From: Cyclospora cayetanensis
Taxonomy: Eukaryota; Apicomplexa; Conoidasida; Eucoccidiorida; Eimeriidae
Length of the DNA stretch: 64,000 nucleotides
NCBI RefSeq assembly: GCF_002999335.1
Contig: NW_020312369.1
Span: 496,001-560,000, forward strand
Direction: 5' to 3'
The position numbers were made by a program, and so were the translations under genes. Below the pieces are notes generated by a model. The model was not told the DNA's origin. It worked only from the letters and a program-made list of their open reading frames with translations, and made no database searches. Every line of letters starts with the position of its first letter. Within the stretch, counting starts at the first letter, position 1. Shown one piece after another: positions 9,641-21,678 of the stretch.

Positions 9641-12188
9641 AACTCCTTCCTTCCTATTTACTCACTTTTGTCCTTCCGCAGGTGGAAGTTGTTCAAACGC
9701 GTTCTGTGATGAAAAACCACCAGCAGACCCACGAAGACGGGCTGCAAGCCTAGAGTGGTCTACTGCTACTGCGCTGCTGGGCCACCCACAAAGAGATTCT
9801 GCACCTGTTTGTTTAGGCACTGCCTGTACCACGCTCACCAAATGTGAAAGCAGCGTTGTTGACGAGACCAGGAGTTGTTTCTTTCTAGTGCGTCCTGGTA
9901 CACTGAGATCCGCAACGCACAGCTGTGGTCGCATGCGTGTCCTTTATTGGGTCACCCTTGACATGCCTAGAATTACGCAGGGGTGCACGAGTCCAACGTA
10001 GAAGTCACGGAAAATGGTGGTAGCCGCGAATCCGAAGTAAAAGACCACTAAGCTCCCGTGACCTCCTTGCCTATCGTTGCATTCTGCTGCCCTTCGGCAA
10101 ATGTAACTCCCAGGGCTGCGTTGACGAGGAAACAGGCAGACTGCACTTCTTTTCCGTGTCCTAAAAAAAATCTTCACTCTGCATCCAATGTCGAGTAACG
10201 CTAGCAACTCTTAGCCAACTGTATGAACCAGTATCAGCGCAAAATTGACCAGTGGGACGCATCCATCTGCGGCTCTCTGATATGTGGTCCCCTCCACTCC
10301 GCCTCACTCCGAGACTAGGAGGGGGGCGGGGTTTTCGTTCTCCGAATGCACCTTCGTTGCTGCCAAGCAGTTTGCTTCCGCTGCGCCCAGTCCTTTTGTT
10401 CAAGTTCTCCTGACATTTTTAATGGGCTTGCAGTTTTCGAAGTGCATGACCCAATTCCCCACAAGAGAGGCAGGTGCGCTGCTAGGGAACTGCCGGAGGC
10501 TGAAGACCCACGTAGTTCCCCTTGTACATCTAACAGTGGCTGATGAGAATATTCGAGTATTTGTCCTTCCTGGCGGCCGCCACCCCTTCAAGGTCGGCAT
10601 AGCCTCATCGACGCACCCAGAAGTATTTCATTGGTAAACAAATCATGCCTTTCTTCCGCTTGTCGAGTTACTGCGTTCACATCAAGCTGCAGGCCGGCCT
10701 CGGCCTCCCCAACCAGCGTTGTGCTGCTCTCTACTTCCATCGCCAGAAGCTTTAATCGGACTGCTGCCAGGGAAATCATATTCCTGTACTACCAAGCTAA
10801 TTAACAGAAGCCATGGCATTTGATGTAGGAAACCCTGGTACTCCACTTCATCCACAGCCACTTGATGATAGGGAGCATCTGCCTTGGACCATCCAGCGCT
10901 ACAAACTGTAACACTTCATCGCAGGTCTCCGTAGTGATATACGAAGCTTCAAAACCCGATCGGCACACCTAGACTGCGTGTTGTTGCATCCTCCAAGCAC
11001 TCCGAGTATTCCTGGCTAATCGCGCACAACACAAGACACGCCTTCTTTACTCAAGGTAGAACAATCCTGCAATGGAAAAGGCAGCTAGACCAATTCGTCA
11101 ATTCAGTACTCCTTTTTAGTTATGGAGCTAGTGTAGCAGATGGTGTGTAGGTGCTCTTCATGCTGCTGAATGTGAAGAATCACACAAGCTTCGTGCAAAA
11201 CGCGAGAATTTGGACGCCGTTGACCATTCTGCATACTAGCGTCGACTTGGTATTTGTACTGGAAGCACCAAAAGATAACGTCTGGCACGCAAACGCGAGC
11301 ACAGCAACTGTGTAAAGCCTTCGGTCTCTTAAAGCCTTCTTTAAAGGCCTCCTAGGTAGAGAGCACCTGGGAATAGGGCTGGACCGTGCCGACTGTGGGG
11401 GTTCAGCCTGGAGTTCTCCGAGAGGGCAAATCTTGCGTAGTGCTTTTGCATGCATCCGGTTGCCCCGCATCACTGGTTTTGGCGCTATATTTAAATCCGC
11501 AATTCGTGGGGCCTAAGAACGAAGCTGACGACGCCTGAGACTCCACCACTGACACTTTGGTGTCTCTTTGTTGCAAGGCCCTATCTTGATGGGGGTTACT
11601 AGCAAGGGAAGCGACTGCAGTTGTTGCTACAGGAGATGATCCTCTGAATACTATGCGCACATCTCTTTGAAACTAGGCGCTTTGCGCCAGTACCCTTAGC
11701 TGCGCGTGTCGTCATTCCTCTATCGAGGCGTTTTTCCTCGGGCAGTTGTGAAATCTGGTGCAAACTCCGTCCTATTGTGGTTGAGGCTGGTGTTTTTGCA
11801 GGCGCGTGCGTAACCCCAGCAGCATATTCTACGGCTGCGCTTCGTGGGGTCAATATATATATACATACATACATACCCCCGTGTTGTTACACTGACGACG
11901 GACGTCCTTAGAAGAAGCTGCATTGGGACACTGTGGGAAGCTCAGGTCTCACACACCTAACAAGACGAAGGAGTCTAGGAGCCGCTTGATATGTAAGAGG
12001 CTCATCGAATAAAAGGTGTACCTGGAATGGTTAAGGTAAGCGCAACAGTTCCTAACGCCAGCTGCAGACCGAGGCGTAAAGGCAAGCGCTGCTCTGCGGA
12101 CTCTTCCGACACACTTGCTCACTATGTGGCTGTACGAATCATCCCTTGCTGCGTTTACAACAGGTACGAATTGGCAAAACTAGAGGGT
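9641..12188. other. Gene-free tract between retroelement copy 1 and NAP
   Basis: No gene recognised. Short open frames show no family features. A forward copy of the dispersed repeat lies at about 10960-11035, on the 5' side of the minus-strand retroelement. A short (ATAC)n tract lies at 11854-11875. The 12000-12188 end is probably the NAP 3' UTR. Confidence 0.5.
10960..11035 (+). repeat. Dispersed repeat, forward copy E
   Basis: CCAAGCACTCCGAGTATTCCTGGC followed by GCGCACAACAC resembles 57960-58005 (TAAGCACTCCGAGCATTCGCTGAC...TTGCACATAG). Family membership judged by eye. Confidence 0.5.
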
Positions 12189-15062
12189 TTACTGCTGCTT
12201 GCAGTCTGGCTTCTGGTCGGGACCTTTACCGTCAGCGCCTGTGATGCCCTGCAGCAATTGGAAAGCGGCAGACGAAAGCGGCAGTATACCACCGGAGACA
12301 CACACGCACACACACCCTACACCAAGAGAAGAGACAACCGTATACAACAAGCCAACGCGTTCGTGTGTCTCAGTACCTTGGCCGCACCTTTGAGAGAACG
12401 CGGCGGCTCTTCATCAGAAGATTCCTCGTCTTCTTCGCTCTCGTCGCTGTCGCTGCAACCCACCACACATCAGAGCAACCCCACTGCATAAGACGCTCGC
12501 GCTTTGCAGCCACACGTTGTGGCAGCACGAAGAGAAGAAAGTACTCATTTCCGCTTCCCCGCTCCCCCTCTGCCCCACTAACTGACAATTCTTCATCGTT
12601 GAGATCATAGTCTTCAAAGTCCGAATCATCGTCCACTTGACCCAAGAACCAGTCCACAGCCCGAGGGATTATCTTGTCCTGATAAAAACAACAACCCCAC
12701 CATTCCGTTTCAAGAAGACATCCAAAAGCCGCGCTCCCTCACCTCCTCACTCACCACCCGCGAAACCTACAACCTTTTGAGGGTTGCCTGTGCGTGACAT
12801 CTGTGATGCAGCGAAAAAGACGCACTCTGATGGTGATACCAATGTCGTAGTCGGCCTCAACGACCATCTGCAACTCCTCGACCTGCACATAGAAGACACA
12901 CAGACACACACGCACAAAGACACATAAAAGACACACACACACACATACACACATACATAAAAGCCCCTTGAAACAAGAAGTCCACAGAGCCATCCTTACG
13001 AAAGGCTCCACAGCACCTTGCGCGTACTGCGTTTCCCTATATGTATACATATACACACATTCCGGAGGCAGCCAGCCGCAAGAAGAGAGCGATAAGGAAA
13101 GAAAGAGAGCGAGAGATAGGAAAACAAAGAAGAGACCTATAACCCGCCGTCTAGGCGCGTGCTGTGCGCTAGCCTGAAACGTTGCGCTTCCCACCTCCTT
13201 TTCTTCCATCTGCTCGAGCTTCTCATCGGAAGGAATTTCGTGGTCGACGAAGAGGTTGAAGAAGGAGTTCGCGTCCACAGTCTCGGCTACCGTTCGTGTT
13301 TGCTTTGTCTTTCGGTTCCTCTGCTTCCGAATCACGGTTTTCTTCGTGACATCCTTGCCCTCCAGCCACTCAATCGGCGTGCTGTGAGTGCTTGTCAGCT
13401 CCGCACCACGGCCTCCTGGAGCTACAGACAGCCGGTAATCCTTTACTAGCGTGAGCGGCTTGAAGTAGGGATTCTCAACAAAAGTAAATACCAAGCGGAA
13501 GCTCTCGGGGTGAGGAGCGCCTGCCTCCGGCTTCGCGGATTGCTGCTGAGAGGCACCTGCTGCGCCCTCAGTAGGAGAAAGCCACTCGCACTGAATATTC
13601 CGCAAATACGCGAGAGGACCCTCGTCGTGCTCCTCAATTATATCTGCCAACAAGCGATTCGCCTTAAGAGCTCGCAGCCAGAAAGAGGGCAGCCCCTGAA
13701 AATCGCAGTCCAACAACATAGAAGGAACGACATACAGCCATACTGACCGAGATAGATACAGAAAGACAGAGAGTCATACGGAGAAACATATATAGGCATA
13801 CACATACATACAGACACCCACAGACATACACATACACATATATACATACATACATGCATACACACACGTATATATACATATATATATATACATATATATA
13901 TACATACACATACAGACATATACATGCATACATACATATAACATATATATATATATACACATAGAGACCAGCATCCTCGTATTGCTGCAGCTAGGCAGGC
14001 GGCAACAAGGCGCTTTTTCCCAGGAAAAGGGCGATAGAGCATCGCAGCCACCCTAGAAAAGAGACGCCCTGTGCTTAGAAGATTCGCATTTCGCATGTAA
14101 ACACCCCCCTCAGCTGGCAGACGCTCTCCCTTCCCTTCCTTACCGGCGTTCCAGTGGCCTCAGTCTCTGCGGACTGACCCTCCGCACCCTGGGGAGACAG
14201 CGCTTCGAGCCGTTTCTGGTAGAGGGGCTGATACTTCGCCTCATATTCAAGCTTAAGGCGCAGCACTGCTGCCTCGAAGACTGCCGAAAGAGCAGCGTGC
14301 TCTTCCTGAAGGCAGCCACGCAACAGCTCTCTAGCGGACCGATCAGGGGCCCCTCCCCCGTGTTCAAGAGAGAATATCGCCCTTTTCAGTGCTGCATCTT
14401 CTTAACGGAGGCAGAAGAGGTCGAGAAGCAACTGTAAAGCGTCCTATATATACATATGCACGAGGGCAGGCAGAGGCCCCCCAAAAGCCGCGCGCAGAGG
14501 GGGCCCATACACCAGGTGCGGCGTTTTTTCGCAGAAAAAAATACGCCGACGCGTTCCCTCCAGCTAGTATTATCAAGCCCCCTCCCCCCCCGTACTGCCC
14601 GCCCTTGAATTTTATTCCCCTTGTTGCTGCCCTAAGCTCCGTGAGCGTTTCAATAGGCACAAGCCAGACACACGCTCATGTACGAATACCTGCAGCTCCT
14701 TCAGCTTCACCACAACTGCCCTCTCCGAGGCGGACAAGGACTCCTCTATTCCAGCCAGCTCGACCTCCCCCCCATCTGAGCCGAGCACGCATCCAAAAAT
14801 CGCCTGATTCCCCTCGCTGCACGTCTACAAGCAGCCTTTTTGCCCCTAAGAAAGATCCGAAGGAGAGCGTGTTTTTCTCCCCCTTCTCTCCCCGCTTGCC
14901 CCAGCTACCACCCCCCAAGGGAGACGCCACCACAGGGACTGGAAATATCGGCTCCCACGCAAAACTCGAAAAGGGCCGCTAGCAGCGCTCTGTCTCTTCA
15001 CCGAAACGCGCTGGGAACGCACCAACTGTCACGCGCTGAAGCGCTCCAGTGAGAGCTTCCAT
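12189..15062 (-). CDS. Nucleosome assembly protein (NAP1 family)
   Basis: Histone H2A-H2B chaperone. Eight exons read downward: 15062-15027, 14803-14690, 14326-14144, 13695-13195, 12882-12826, 12678-12587, 12452-12377, 12248-12189. They total 1119 nt, or 372 residues. The large exon carries the NAP core: GLPSFWLRALKANRLLADII, EHDEGPLAYL, FRLVFTFVENPYF, PIEWLEGKDVT, KKTV, VDANSFFNLF. Next come EADYDIGITIR joined to DKIIPRAVDWFLG, then an acidic tail (DSDESEEDEESSDEE). The C-terminus is CKQQ, identical in form to the prenylation-type ends of animal and yeast NAP1. The first two exons and the donor at 12587 (GTCAGT) are the least certain. Several introns hold (CA)n or (ATAC)n repeats. It is divergently arranged with the folate gene, sharing a 1.1 kb upstream region. 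Confidence 0.9.
12895..12962. repeat. CA-rich microsatellite in a NAP intron
   Basis: Interrupted (CA)n with AAAGA and ATACAT interruptions, lying just upstream (in gene direction) of the 12882-12826 exon acceptor. Non-coding. Confidence 0.85.
13765..13968. repeat. ATAC/ATAT microsatellite in a NAP intron
   Basis: About 200 bp of ATAC, ATAT and CACA units inside the intron between the 14326-14144 and 13695-13195 exons. It opens spurious Tyr/Val/Cys/Met-rich frames on the minus strand. Confidence 0.85.
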
Positions 15063-16176
15063 GTCCTTTACGACGCAAGCACAACGCAGCACCCACAAGG
15101 AGAAGGCGAAAAGGTTCAACTTCCTCTTCCCGCAGACACGAAAGGGCCCGCTCTAAGCAAGCCCGCAGTCCAGGAACGTCCCCAGACAGCGACGGTTGCA
15201 GTGCGAAATCTCAGATGGAAAGCAAGACACGCTCAGGAAGCCGAGGCATGCCAAAGTGCCTCAAGGCCCCTCACGGGGAAGGCGAGGAAGTTCGTGGGGT
15301 TCCCACGCCGCGTCCTTCCCCAGGAGGGAGGGAGAGCCACACGCGTCGTTGGGCACGCCTGTGTTACGCATCGGGGCAGGAAAGGCCTACTTTCTTGTCT
15401 TGCGCCATCTCCGGAAGGAAGCGGTGAGGGTTCTGCGTTTGGAGAGTCGCGAGGTGTCGAAGACTCAGGTGCGCGCAAGAAAAGAGCCGAAGCAAGACGA
15501 GCGCGCAATCTCGAGGGCTTATTGCTCAGAGTCGAGGACGTCGAATGTATCGACTCCAGACAACCTTGCAGCTTGGACGGAGAGAAAGAAGGGAGAAAGG
15601 GGAAGCAGAAGCCGCGGATTTAGAGTTGGTGACTCGTTTTGCAGACCCCTCCTCCCCGACACAGGCCACAGGACCCCACCCCCCTGTGGCTTCTGGCAGG
15701 CAGCAGCTGCAGCCGCTGCAGCTGCTGCCTGCCAGAAGCCACAGCCGCTCTCCGCTGCCCCCTCCCCCGCCTTCCGATGTCGAGACCCCTAAGCAAAGAC
15801 GGCGTTTTCCCTGCCTTCATTTAGAAAAAAAGGACCAGAATATTCAATTAAGCATGTCTATGCCCATCCGAGTCGTCAAAAATAGTTCCAAAGGTCTTCC
15901 TGCCCAGAGCAGGACGCGGTGTACGGACACCGGGAGGAGTAGGCCATGCGATCATTGCTGCCGGGCAGCGCGGAAGCCAAGCCGGTTTATGACTCATTGA
16001 GATACTTCGCATAGAGTTTTCAGAACACGGTAGCACCAGAAGCCGCATTAGGCGCATTCTTCGGCTTAACACGCTGCAGTCTCTCGCGCGTAGAGCCAGA
16101 AGAGGGGCTCTGCGGCGGAAAAATTGACTGGGTTCTCTCGCAATTATCCTTCCTGCATGCACAGTCTCATGCCGTC
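15063..16176. promoter_or_regulatory. Shared upstream region of divergent NAP and FPGS genes
   Basis: The only space between two head-to-head start codons, so it probably holds both promoters and 5' UTRs (inference from layout). Overlapping open frames of up to 198 codons occur here but look like GC-rich compositional frames without motifs. A 61-bp near-perfect palindrome lies inside at 15684-15744. No recognisable core promoter element was found. Confidence 0.5.
15684..15744. repeat. Perfect inverted repeat, 29-bp arms, 3-bp spacer
   Basis: Arm 15684-15712 (CTGTGGCTTCTGGCAGGCAG...) is the exact reverse complement of 15716-15744, with spacer CCG. It would form a 29-bp hairpin or cruciform. 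It is non-coding, between the NAP and FPGS starts. Confidence 0.95.
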
Positions 16177-19100
16177 ATGCCGAATTCGGCGGCTGCGGCG
16201 GCGGCGGACCGGAGGAGTTCCTCGGGGGATCTCCCGGGGGGCCCCTCCGAGGGGCCCCCCCAAGGGTCCAATGGAGGCGCTGCAACGCTGCTTTCTACCG
16301 CGAGGGGAGAGCACCGCTCCGAAGAAGAAGTCCACGAGGCGTACGTAAAGGTTCTGAAAGAGATGACGGGTACTCCCCCTATGAAGCTGCGTCTCGATGC
16401 ACTGGAAGAAGTTGCTCTTGCCCTTGGAAGCCCCCATCACAATTTTGAGGCCGTTCATGTCGCCGGTGAGTGCTGCGCAGGTGTGGAGGACGGTCTCTCG
16501 GAAGGAGTTGCGTGCGTCGGGTGTGTATTTCTGTGAGATGCATTCTTGTTGCTTAGACACGGCACATACACACTACGCATGCGGGTTGGGGATCGCACCA
16601 TGCGCTTGCAGGAACGAACGGGAAAGGCAGTGTGTGTGCAAAGATCGCCGCTTGTTTGATGGCCAAAGGTACTTCCAATGAATCAGGGTGGGGGGCGTTG
16701 GAGGGGCGGTGGGGAGGGGGATGTTGGGGGTTAGCCGATCTTTTAGGGGGGCTTTTATTACCCTCCTTTCTTGGATTCTGGATTTTTTTGGGGGGTGCAG
16801 TTACTCTCAAGGCGCCCGTGCAAACGGTGGCGGCTCTCTCGTGAAAGCTCGGGCAGTCAGTCATAGCAGCCGCAGAGCTGCTGCCAGAGGCTTTTCCGGA
16901 TGCCTCGAGAACGTCTTATCCTCAAAAAATCATGCATGCAGGAGTGCCTGTGTGCATGCGCCTTGGCAGGCTACCGAGTGGGCCTCTTCACATCGCCGCA
17001 TTTGTTCAGTCTGAGGGAACGGTTTTCTCTGAATGGCACTTGCATTTCGGAGTATTCGTTTCTGGAGGTCTTCGCGAAAGTCAAGACTGCTGCATCCACG
17101 GTTGGCGTCGAGCTCACTTTCTTTGAGGTGCGCATGCGCCGCAAGCGTCTGGGCTAGGTGGCTAGCCAGCTACCTTGTGCAGCTAGCCAGCTACCTTATG
17201 CAGCTAGGCTAGCTGCCTGGAAACTCCGTGCTGAGAAGGTCCTCAATAGTAGCGTCTAGCGCAAGCAAGCGTCGTCTCCTCTTTGCCACCTGCCTTGGGG
17301 GCTAGGAGCTTTAATCGTTGCTTCGCAATAACGCCCTGCCCCTAACAGAGCTAGCGGGAGGGAGGGAGAGCAAGCTGCTCAGATAGCCACACACGACGCT
17401 TCCTTCCCCTCTTTCCTTGGCGCATGCGCATTGCAGGTGTGCACGCTGATGGCTTTTGAGTTCTTTGCGTCGGAGAGGGTCCAATGGGCCGTTATTGAAA
17501 CCGGACTTGGGGGGCGTCTAGACGCTACAAACCTTCTTGTCAATCCGCGGTGCTGCGTTATTACGTCTATAGGTATCGCTTCCTCACACGCGCGCATGCA
17601 GGCAGGAAGGCATGCAGGCAGGGAGAGAGGCAGGCCGTTTATTTGGCCGCCTTGTCAAGACTCCCATTTCATGGTGGTAGTGGTATTACTGGTGGTAGCG
17701 GTTGTTGTAGTGGTATTACTGGTGGTAGTGGTTGTTGTGGTGGTAATACTGGTAGTAGTGGTTGTTGTAGTGCTATTACTGGTAGCAGTGGTTGTTGTAG
17801 TGCTATTACTGGTAGCAGTGGTTGTAGTAGTGGTAATACTGGTGGTGGTTGTTGTGGTGATGCTGCTGCTGCAGCACGCTTTGTACGCCATAAAAATTCT
17901 CCGACACAACAAACAAGGGCCTCCAATTAATTGTCTTCTGCGCATGCTTTTCTGGCGTGGGCTCCCTTTTCGTGGCGTTTTTGTGTTGCACCTTTACAGT
18001 TTGGTAGCGCTGTGTTGTTCCGTTTGTTTTGCGGTGTATTGACGCTTCACCAGGCTGGGATCATATGCATATTTTGGGCGAGACGCTTGAGGATATTGCG
18101 CAGGAAAAGGCGGGAATTTTCAAGAATAAGGTCAACGTGGTGCTTGGTAGGCAACGTCGCACGGGGTGGGGGTTTAGGATACAGCGCTCAGCGATTAGGC
18201 TGAGGCCAGGGGGCCCTTTGGAGAACGGGCGATTACGAGAAAAGCTAGAGTGACTGCATTGTTTGCTGCAGCAGGCAGCCTGTCGTTCCGCTGCTGCTTT
18301 CTGCAAAGTTAGCGGCCCCTCTGCCTCGAGCGCTACTGTCTTCTGAACGGGGGGAGAAATGGAGGGGGCAGGGAAATAGCGGGGACAAAAGAAGGGGGGA
18401 AAAGAAGAGCTGAGGGAGGGGGGGCAAAACAAGGGGGGAAAAAGAAGAGGAAAAGGGGGGGGAAGAAGGGGGAAAAGAAAAGGATGAAGGGGGAGCGGCT
18501 TCTTTGGGGCAGCTTTGCGGGGGGTGCCTCTGGGTGTCGAGCAACGCGGAGAGAGGTTGCAAGGAGTGCCGCGTACATTTATGAAGATGCCTCTGCACGC
18601 TTGCAGCAGCAGCAGCTCCTCAGCTGTTGTTGCTCTTTACTCGTTCAGCGTCTCTCCGGCTGTGCGCATTCCTTAGGCCCCTCTGCAGCTGCGCTACCGC
18701 TCCTGTGGGAAAGGGCGGCAGCTTTGCAGTGTGACGTGTGGGAAATACGGGTAGATCCCCGGGGAGAGGATTTTGATAAAGAAAACAGCAACATTGCCGA
18801 GTAAGCACGCTTAAAAACACGTGCGCTGAAGGAGGCACTATCTCGCATGTGGAATTTTTCTGGCGGTTGCCCTCTTTCTTGAGCAGCCTCCTCTCGAGTG
18901 CCCTAGTTGCTTCGTTGACTTGGAGCTATTATGCATCCTCGTGTCTATATCCTCCGCTGATGCTACTGCTACTGTTGCTCTTACTGCTAATTGAGGGACA
19001 GGCAGCATGCGGGTAGACACGTATAATGCTGCCTGCCCCTCAATAAGCAGCAACGCGTTGGCGTGCGCTCAGAAGCTATCGCGTTCTGAGATGCATTAAA

Positions 19101-21678
19101 TTCCAGTCTTTCCCCCCTTTTTTCGCAGAAATCCTTGTCCCGTAATTGCTGTCGGCTCTGTGTGTGTGTGTGTTGATCGCCTCAGGCTTGTGGCACAAAA
19201 TGTGCTGCGGCTGGATCTTACGCAAAGTCAGCTAGCTGCAGCGCTTGCGGTGCGCCCCCCTGCGAGGGAGCAGTGGCTGTCTCAGCAGCAGCTGCGAGTT
19301 GCTGCTGCTGCTGCTGCTGAGACCAGCGGCTTTTTCAGCAGCAGCAGCAACTGCAAGACGCAGCAGCAGCAGCAGCACCAGCGACAACAACCCCTGGAGG
19401 CCCCCTTGGCAGATCCTGCCGCGTCTCTTCCCTTAGGGGTCGTCATCGACGTGGGGCATAATGAGTCAGCAGTGGATCGGCTTTTTCAAGTAGGGCATCT
19501 TCTGCCTGTTTATTGGGCTGCATGCGTTTTTCCTCTGTCGACGCGATGTGCCTCTCTCGCTTATTGCTGTGCAACTGCTTCCGCGAAAAACAGAGTCGAC
19601 AAGCAAGCCGGCGAGACGGCCTGTGCAGAGAGCATTTCTGCCAGTGCGCAACAGGAGGCTCAAGCGGCTGGCATCTTCTGTTGCGCTGCTCCCTAACACT
19701 TTTCTTTGAATCAGCTTTCTGTGGCGGCCTTCTCTTTGGAGTGCCGCATGTGTGTCCTCTCTCGTGCCTCTTTGCCCGCCGCAGTGTCTGTCTTCCTCTG
19801 TCGGGCTGCTTTCCAGTTTTTCATTCTGTCTGCGCGCGTAGTACCTGCGTGTTTTTTCTTCCCTGCGTCTGCAACAACACCGTCTCGCGCCGCACAGCTT
19901 CTTGATTCCAGCCAGCCATTCAGCCTGGTCATGACAGCGTTTTTTCTTCAGGTTGTAGGCCACCAGCATTTCGGATGCCGCGTGCGCGTCGTCTTTTGCC
20001 TCTCCGGGGAGAGGCCCCCCACAGTGCTCAACCCCATTGTTGCTCAGCTCTTCTTCCCGCTGAACCAAAGGCTGACGGTAAGGCGGCCGGCTTGCAAAAA
20101 CTCAACGCGGCTGCACACGCGTGCATCTCCAGAGGCCTTTTTAAGGCCCTTTTCCTCCCTCTCCCCTGCATGCAGCAAAAACGGCTAGCCTTGCCTTCTT
20201 TGGGGCTGCTGCCTCGCGTGCCGGCCTTCCCGGGATCCCTGAAGCGCTTCGTTCTGCCTTGAGGCTCACTCTCCGAGGGGCAGGCGGCTTGCTGCGACTC
20301 CCCGCTTTCCCCTAGGCTGCCTCATCGCCACTGCCCCCAGGCGAGGGGAAGACGGTCCAAGGAAACTCGGCTCGTGTCATGTTGAGAGGTGTCGACCTTT
20401 TCTTCTTCGTTCTCCGCAGGGCCTTCATCTTGCAACGGCTAACCACCCACGGTGTCAGCCCGCTGCGGCAGTGTTTCGGGATATCTGCAGCAACAGCAAC
20501 TGCAGCGCAGAGTAGGCGGCTCAGGTTCTTCACCGCCCCAGAGTCGCGCGTGGGGGTGAATGCATATGCTCTCAATCTTTATTGTGTGTTGGCTACACGC
20601 ATCACGCGCTAGCCATTTGCTGATCTCCCTTTCCCCAAGAATTGTGAGGGCTGCCGGTGTCACGGTCGCCTGCGGGGGTTGCAGCGGATGATGCGGCTTA
20701 GCATGCCCACGTCTGTCTGTCCTTGCGCCGAGCGTTCATATCCACCGTTTCGCTCGCTAGGTGCTACTTTGGGGCTTTGCAGGCTTCGCACGCTGGTGAC
20801 GGACGGCTTCAGGGAAGCGGCTCTCTGGCTGTCAGACACCCCAGACAGGGCAGCAGCAGCAGAGGCAGCAGACCCCATGCAGCTCGCAGCACTTATCACC
20901 CCAGGTAGGAGGTGACTGCTAAGCTCGCTGGCTGTGATGGCATCCAGGATGCGAAAAGAAAGGCACCTGACGCTCGTGCTCCCTCGAGAGTGCATGAGGC
21001 GGCTCCAGATGAATGGGGGGTGGTATTTGGATATGGTGGTATTTGGATATGGCGGTAAATGGATATGGCGGTAAATGGATATGGCGGTACAGGGTGATTT
21101 TAATTATGGATATATTGGTGGTGGCATATAGAGGGTGGTATATGGATGTGGCGGTATAGGGTGATTTTAATTATGGATATATTGGTGGTGGCGTATAGAG
21201 GGTGGTATATGGATATGGTGGTATGTGGACATGGTGGTGGTATATGTATGGTGGTATATGGATATGGTGGGGGTAAATATATGGTGGTATATGGCTATGG
21301 CTATGGTGGTGATGGTGGGGTTTTTGCAGGAACCCTTCCTCGTCTCTTGCAGAAGGCCTTTGCAGCTGCTGCAGCAGAGGGGTCTGTCTTGGCTGTCTGC
21401 GGCACCTTCTTCATGATGCGTGAAGTCTTTCAAACCTTTGGCATGAATACGGGTGAGGGTGTTTGTGGGCATAACGGTCTGAAGGGGTCGCGCCTCCTGG
21501 TGAGCGGGAAGCGGGAGGAAGGGGGGAAGGATTATACAGCACTCGCATCCCTCGCCGAAATGCGGTGTATGCGCACCTCTCAGGCCCAATAGACCCCATG
21601 GACATGAACGAGAGGAGCCCCACAACAGCCTCGCCGCAAGAAATTAAAGCCGCCACTGCGTTGCAACCCCACGATTAG
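16177..21678 (+). CDS. Folylpolyglutamate synthase / dihydrofolate synthase
   Basis: Mur-ligase-fold enzyme that adds glutamate to folates (FPGS, EC 6.3.2.17). In apicomplexans the same protein also makes dihydrofolate (DHFS, EC 6.3.2.12). Twelve exons: 16177-16465, 16612-16668, 16970-17127, 17437-17572, 18054-18146, 18677-18800, 19186-19489, 19952-20077, 20420-20511, 20783-20904, 21330-21452, 21584-21678. They sum to 1719 nt, 572 residues, with all phases consistent. Motifs: P-loop AGTNGKGS (96-103, rebuilt exactly across intron 1), GYRVGLFTSPHL, IETGLGGRLDATN (188-200), DHMHILGETLEDIAQEKAGI, GEDFDKENSNIA, and VVIDVGHNESA (about 371-381) of the C-terminal ligase domain. Exon 7 contains a poly-Ala and poly-Gln insertion (about 324-354) just before VVIDVGHN. 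Introns 4 and 10 carry minisatellites. Bifunctionality is inferred from the lineage. Confidence 0.95.
17150..17215. repeat. Short tandem repeat (GCTAGCCAGCTACCTT-type) in FPGS intron 3
   Basis: Three imperfect copies of a unit of about 21-22 bp containing CTAGCCAGCTACCTT(G/A)TGCAG. The last copy is diverged. Intronic. Confidence 0.7.
17670..17872. repeat. 30-bp minisatellite in FPGS intron 4
   Basis: About seven imperfect copies of a unit of about 30 bp, GGTGGTAGTGGTTGTTGTAG followed by TGGTATTACT. It is G/T-only on the plus strand with scattered A and C. All frames stay open through it, giving spurious Val-, Gly-Ser-Cys- and Thr-rich frames. It is removed with the intron. Confidence 0.85.
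18984..19050. repeat. Near-perfect inverted repeat in FPGS intron 6
   Basis: Arms 18984-19008 and 19026-19050 (25 bp each) pair with two mismatches around a 17-base loop. The core is GGCAGGCAGCAT-like. Intronic, between the 18677-18800 and 19186-19489 exons. Confidence 0.85.
21016..21315. repeat. GGTATATGGATATGGTG minisatellite in FPGS intron 10
   Basis: Imperfect tandem units of about 17-20 bp (TGGATATGGTGGTAT/AAA). Within it lies a longer duplicated block, GGTGATTTTAATTATGGATA, at about 21090 and 21160. It lies between the 20783-20904 and 21330-21452 exons and ends just before the acceptor. Confidence 0.85.

Noticed and set aside
13638..14096. Tyr/Cys/Val-rich minus frame at 13638-14096
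   Set aside because: It is a translation of the ATAC microsatellite in a NAP intron.
14389..14982. 197-codon plus-strand open frame opposite NAP
   Set aside because: It overlaps the NAP exon at 14690-14803 and the adjoining introns, is Pro/Ser-rich without motifs, and is explained by composition.
15196..15792. 198-codon plus-strand open frame upstream of FPGS
   Set aside because: It is basic and low in hydrophobic residues, overlaps other open frames in the same GC-rich stretch, and has the palindrome at its end. No family resemblance.
17431..18042. 203-codon Val/Leu-rich frame that looks like a membrane protein
   Set aside because: It is FPGS exon 4 read through into the 30-bp minisatellite of intron 4. 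The hydrophobic run is the repeat.
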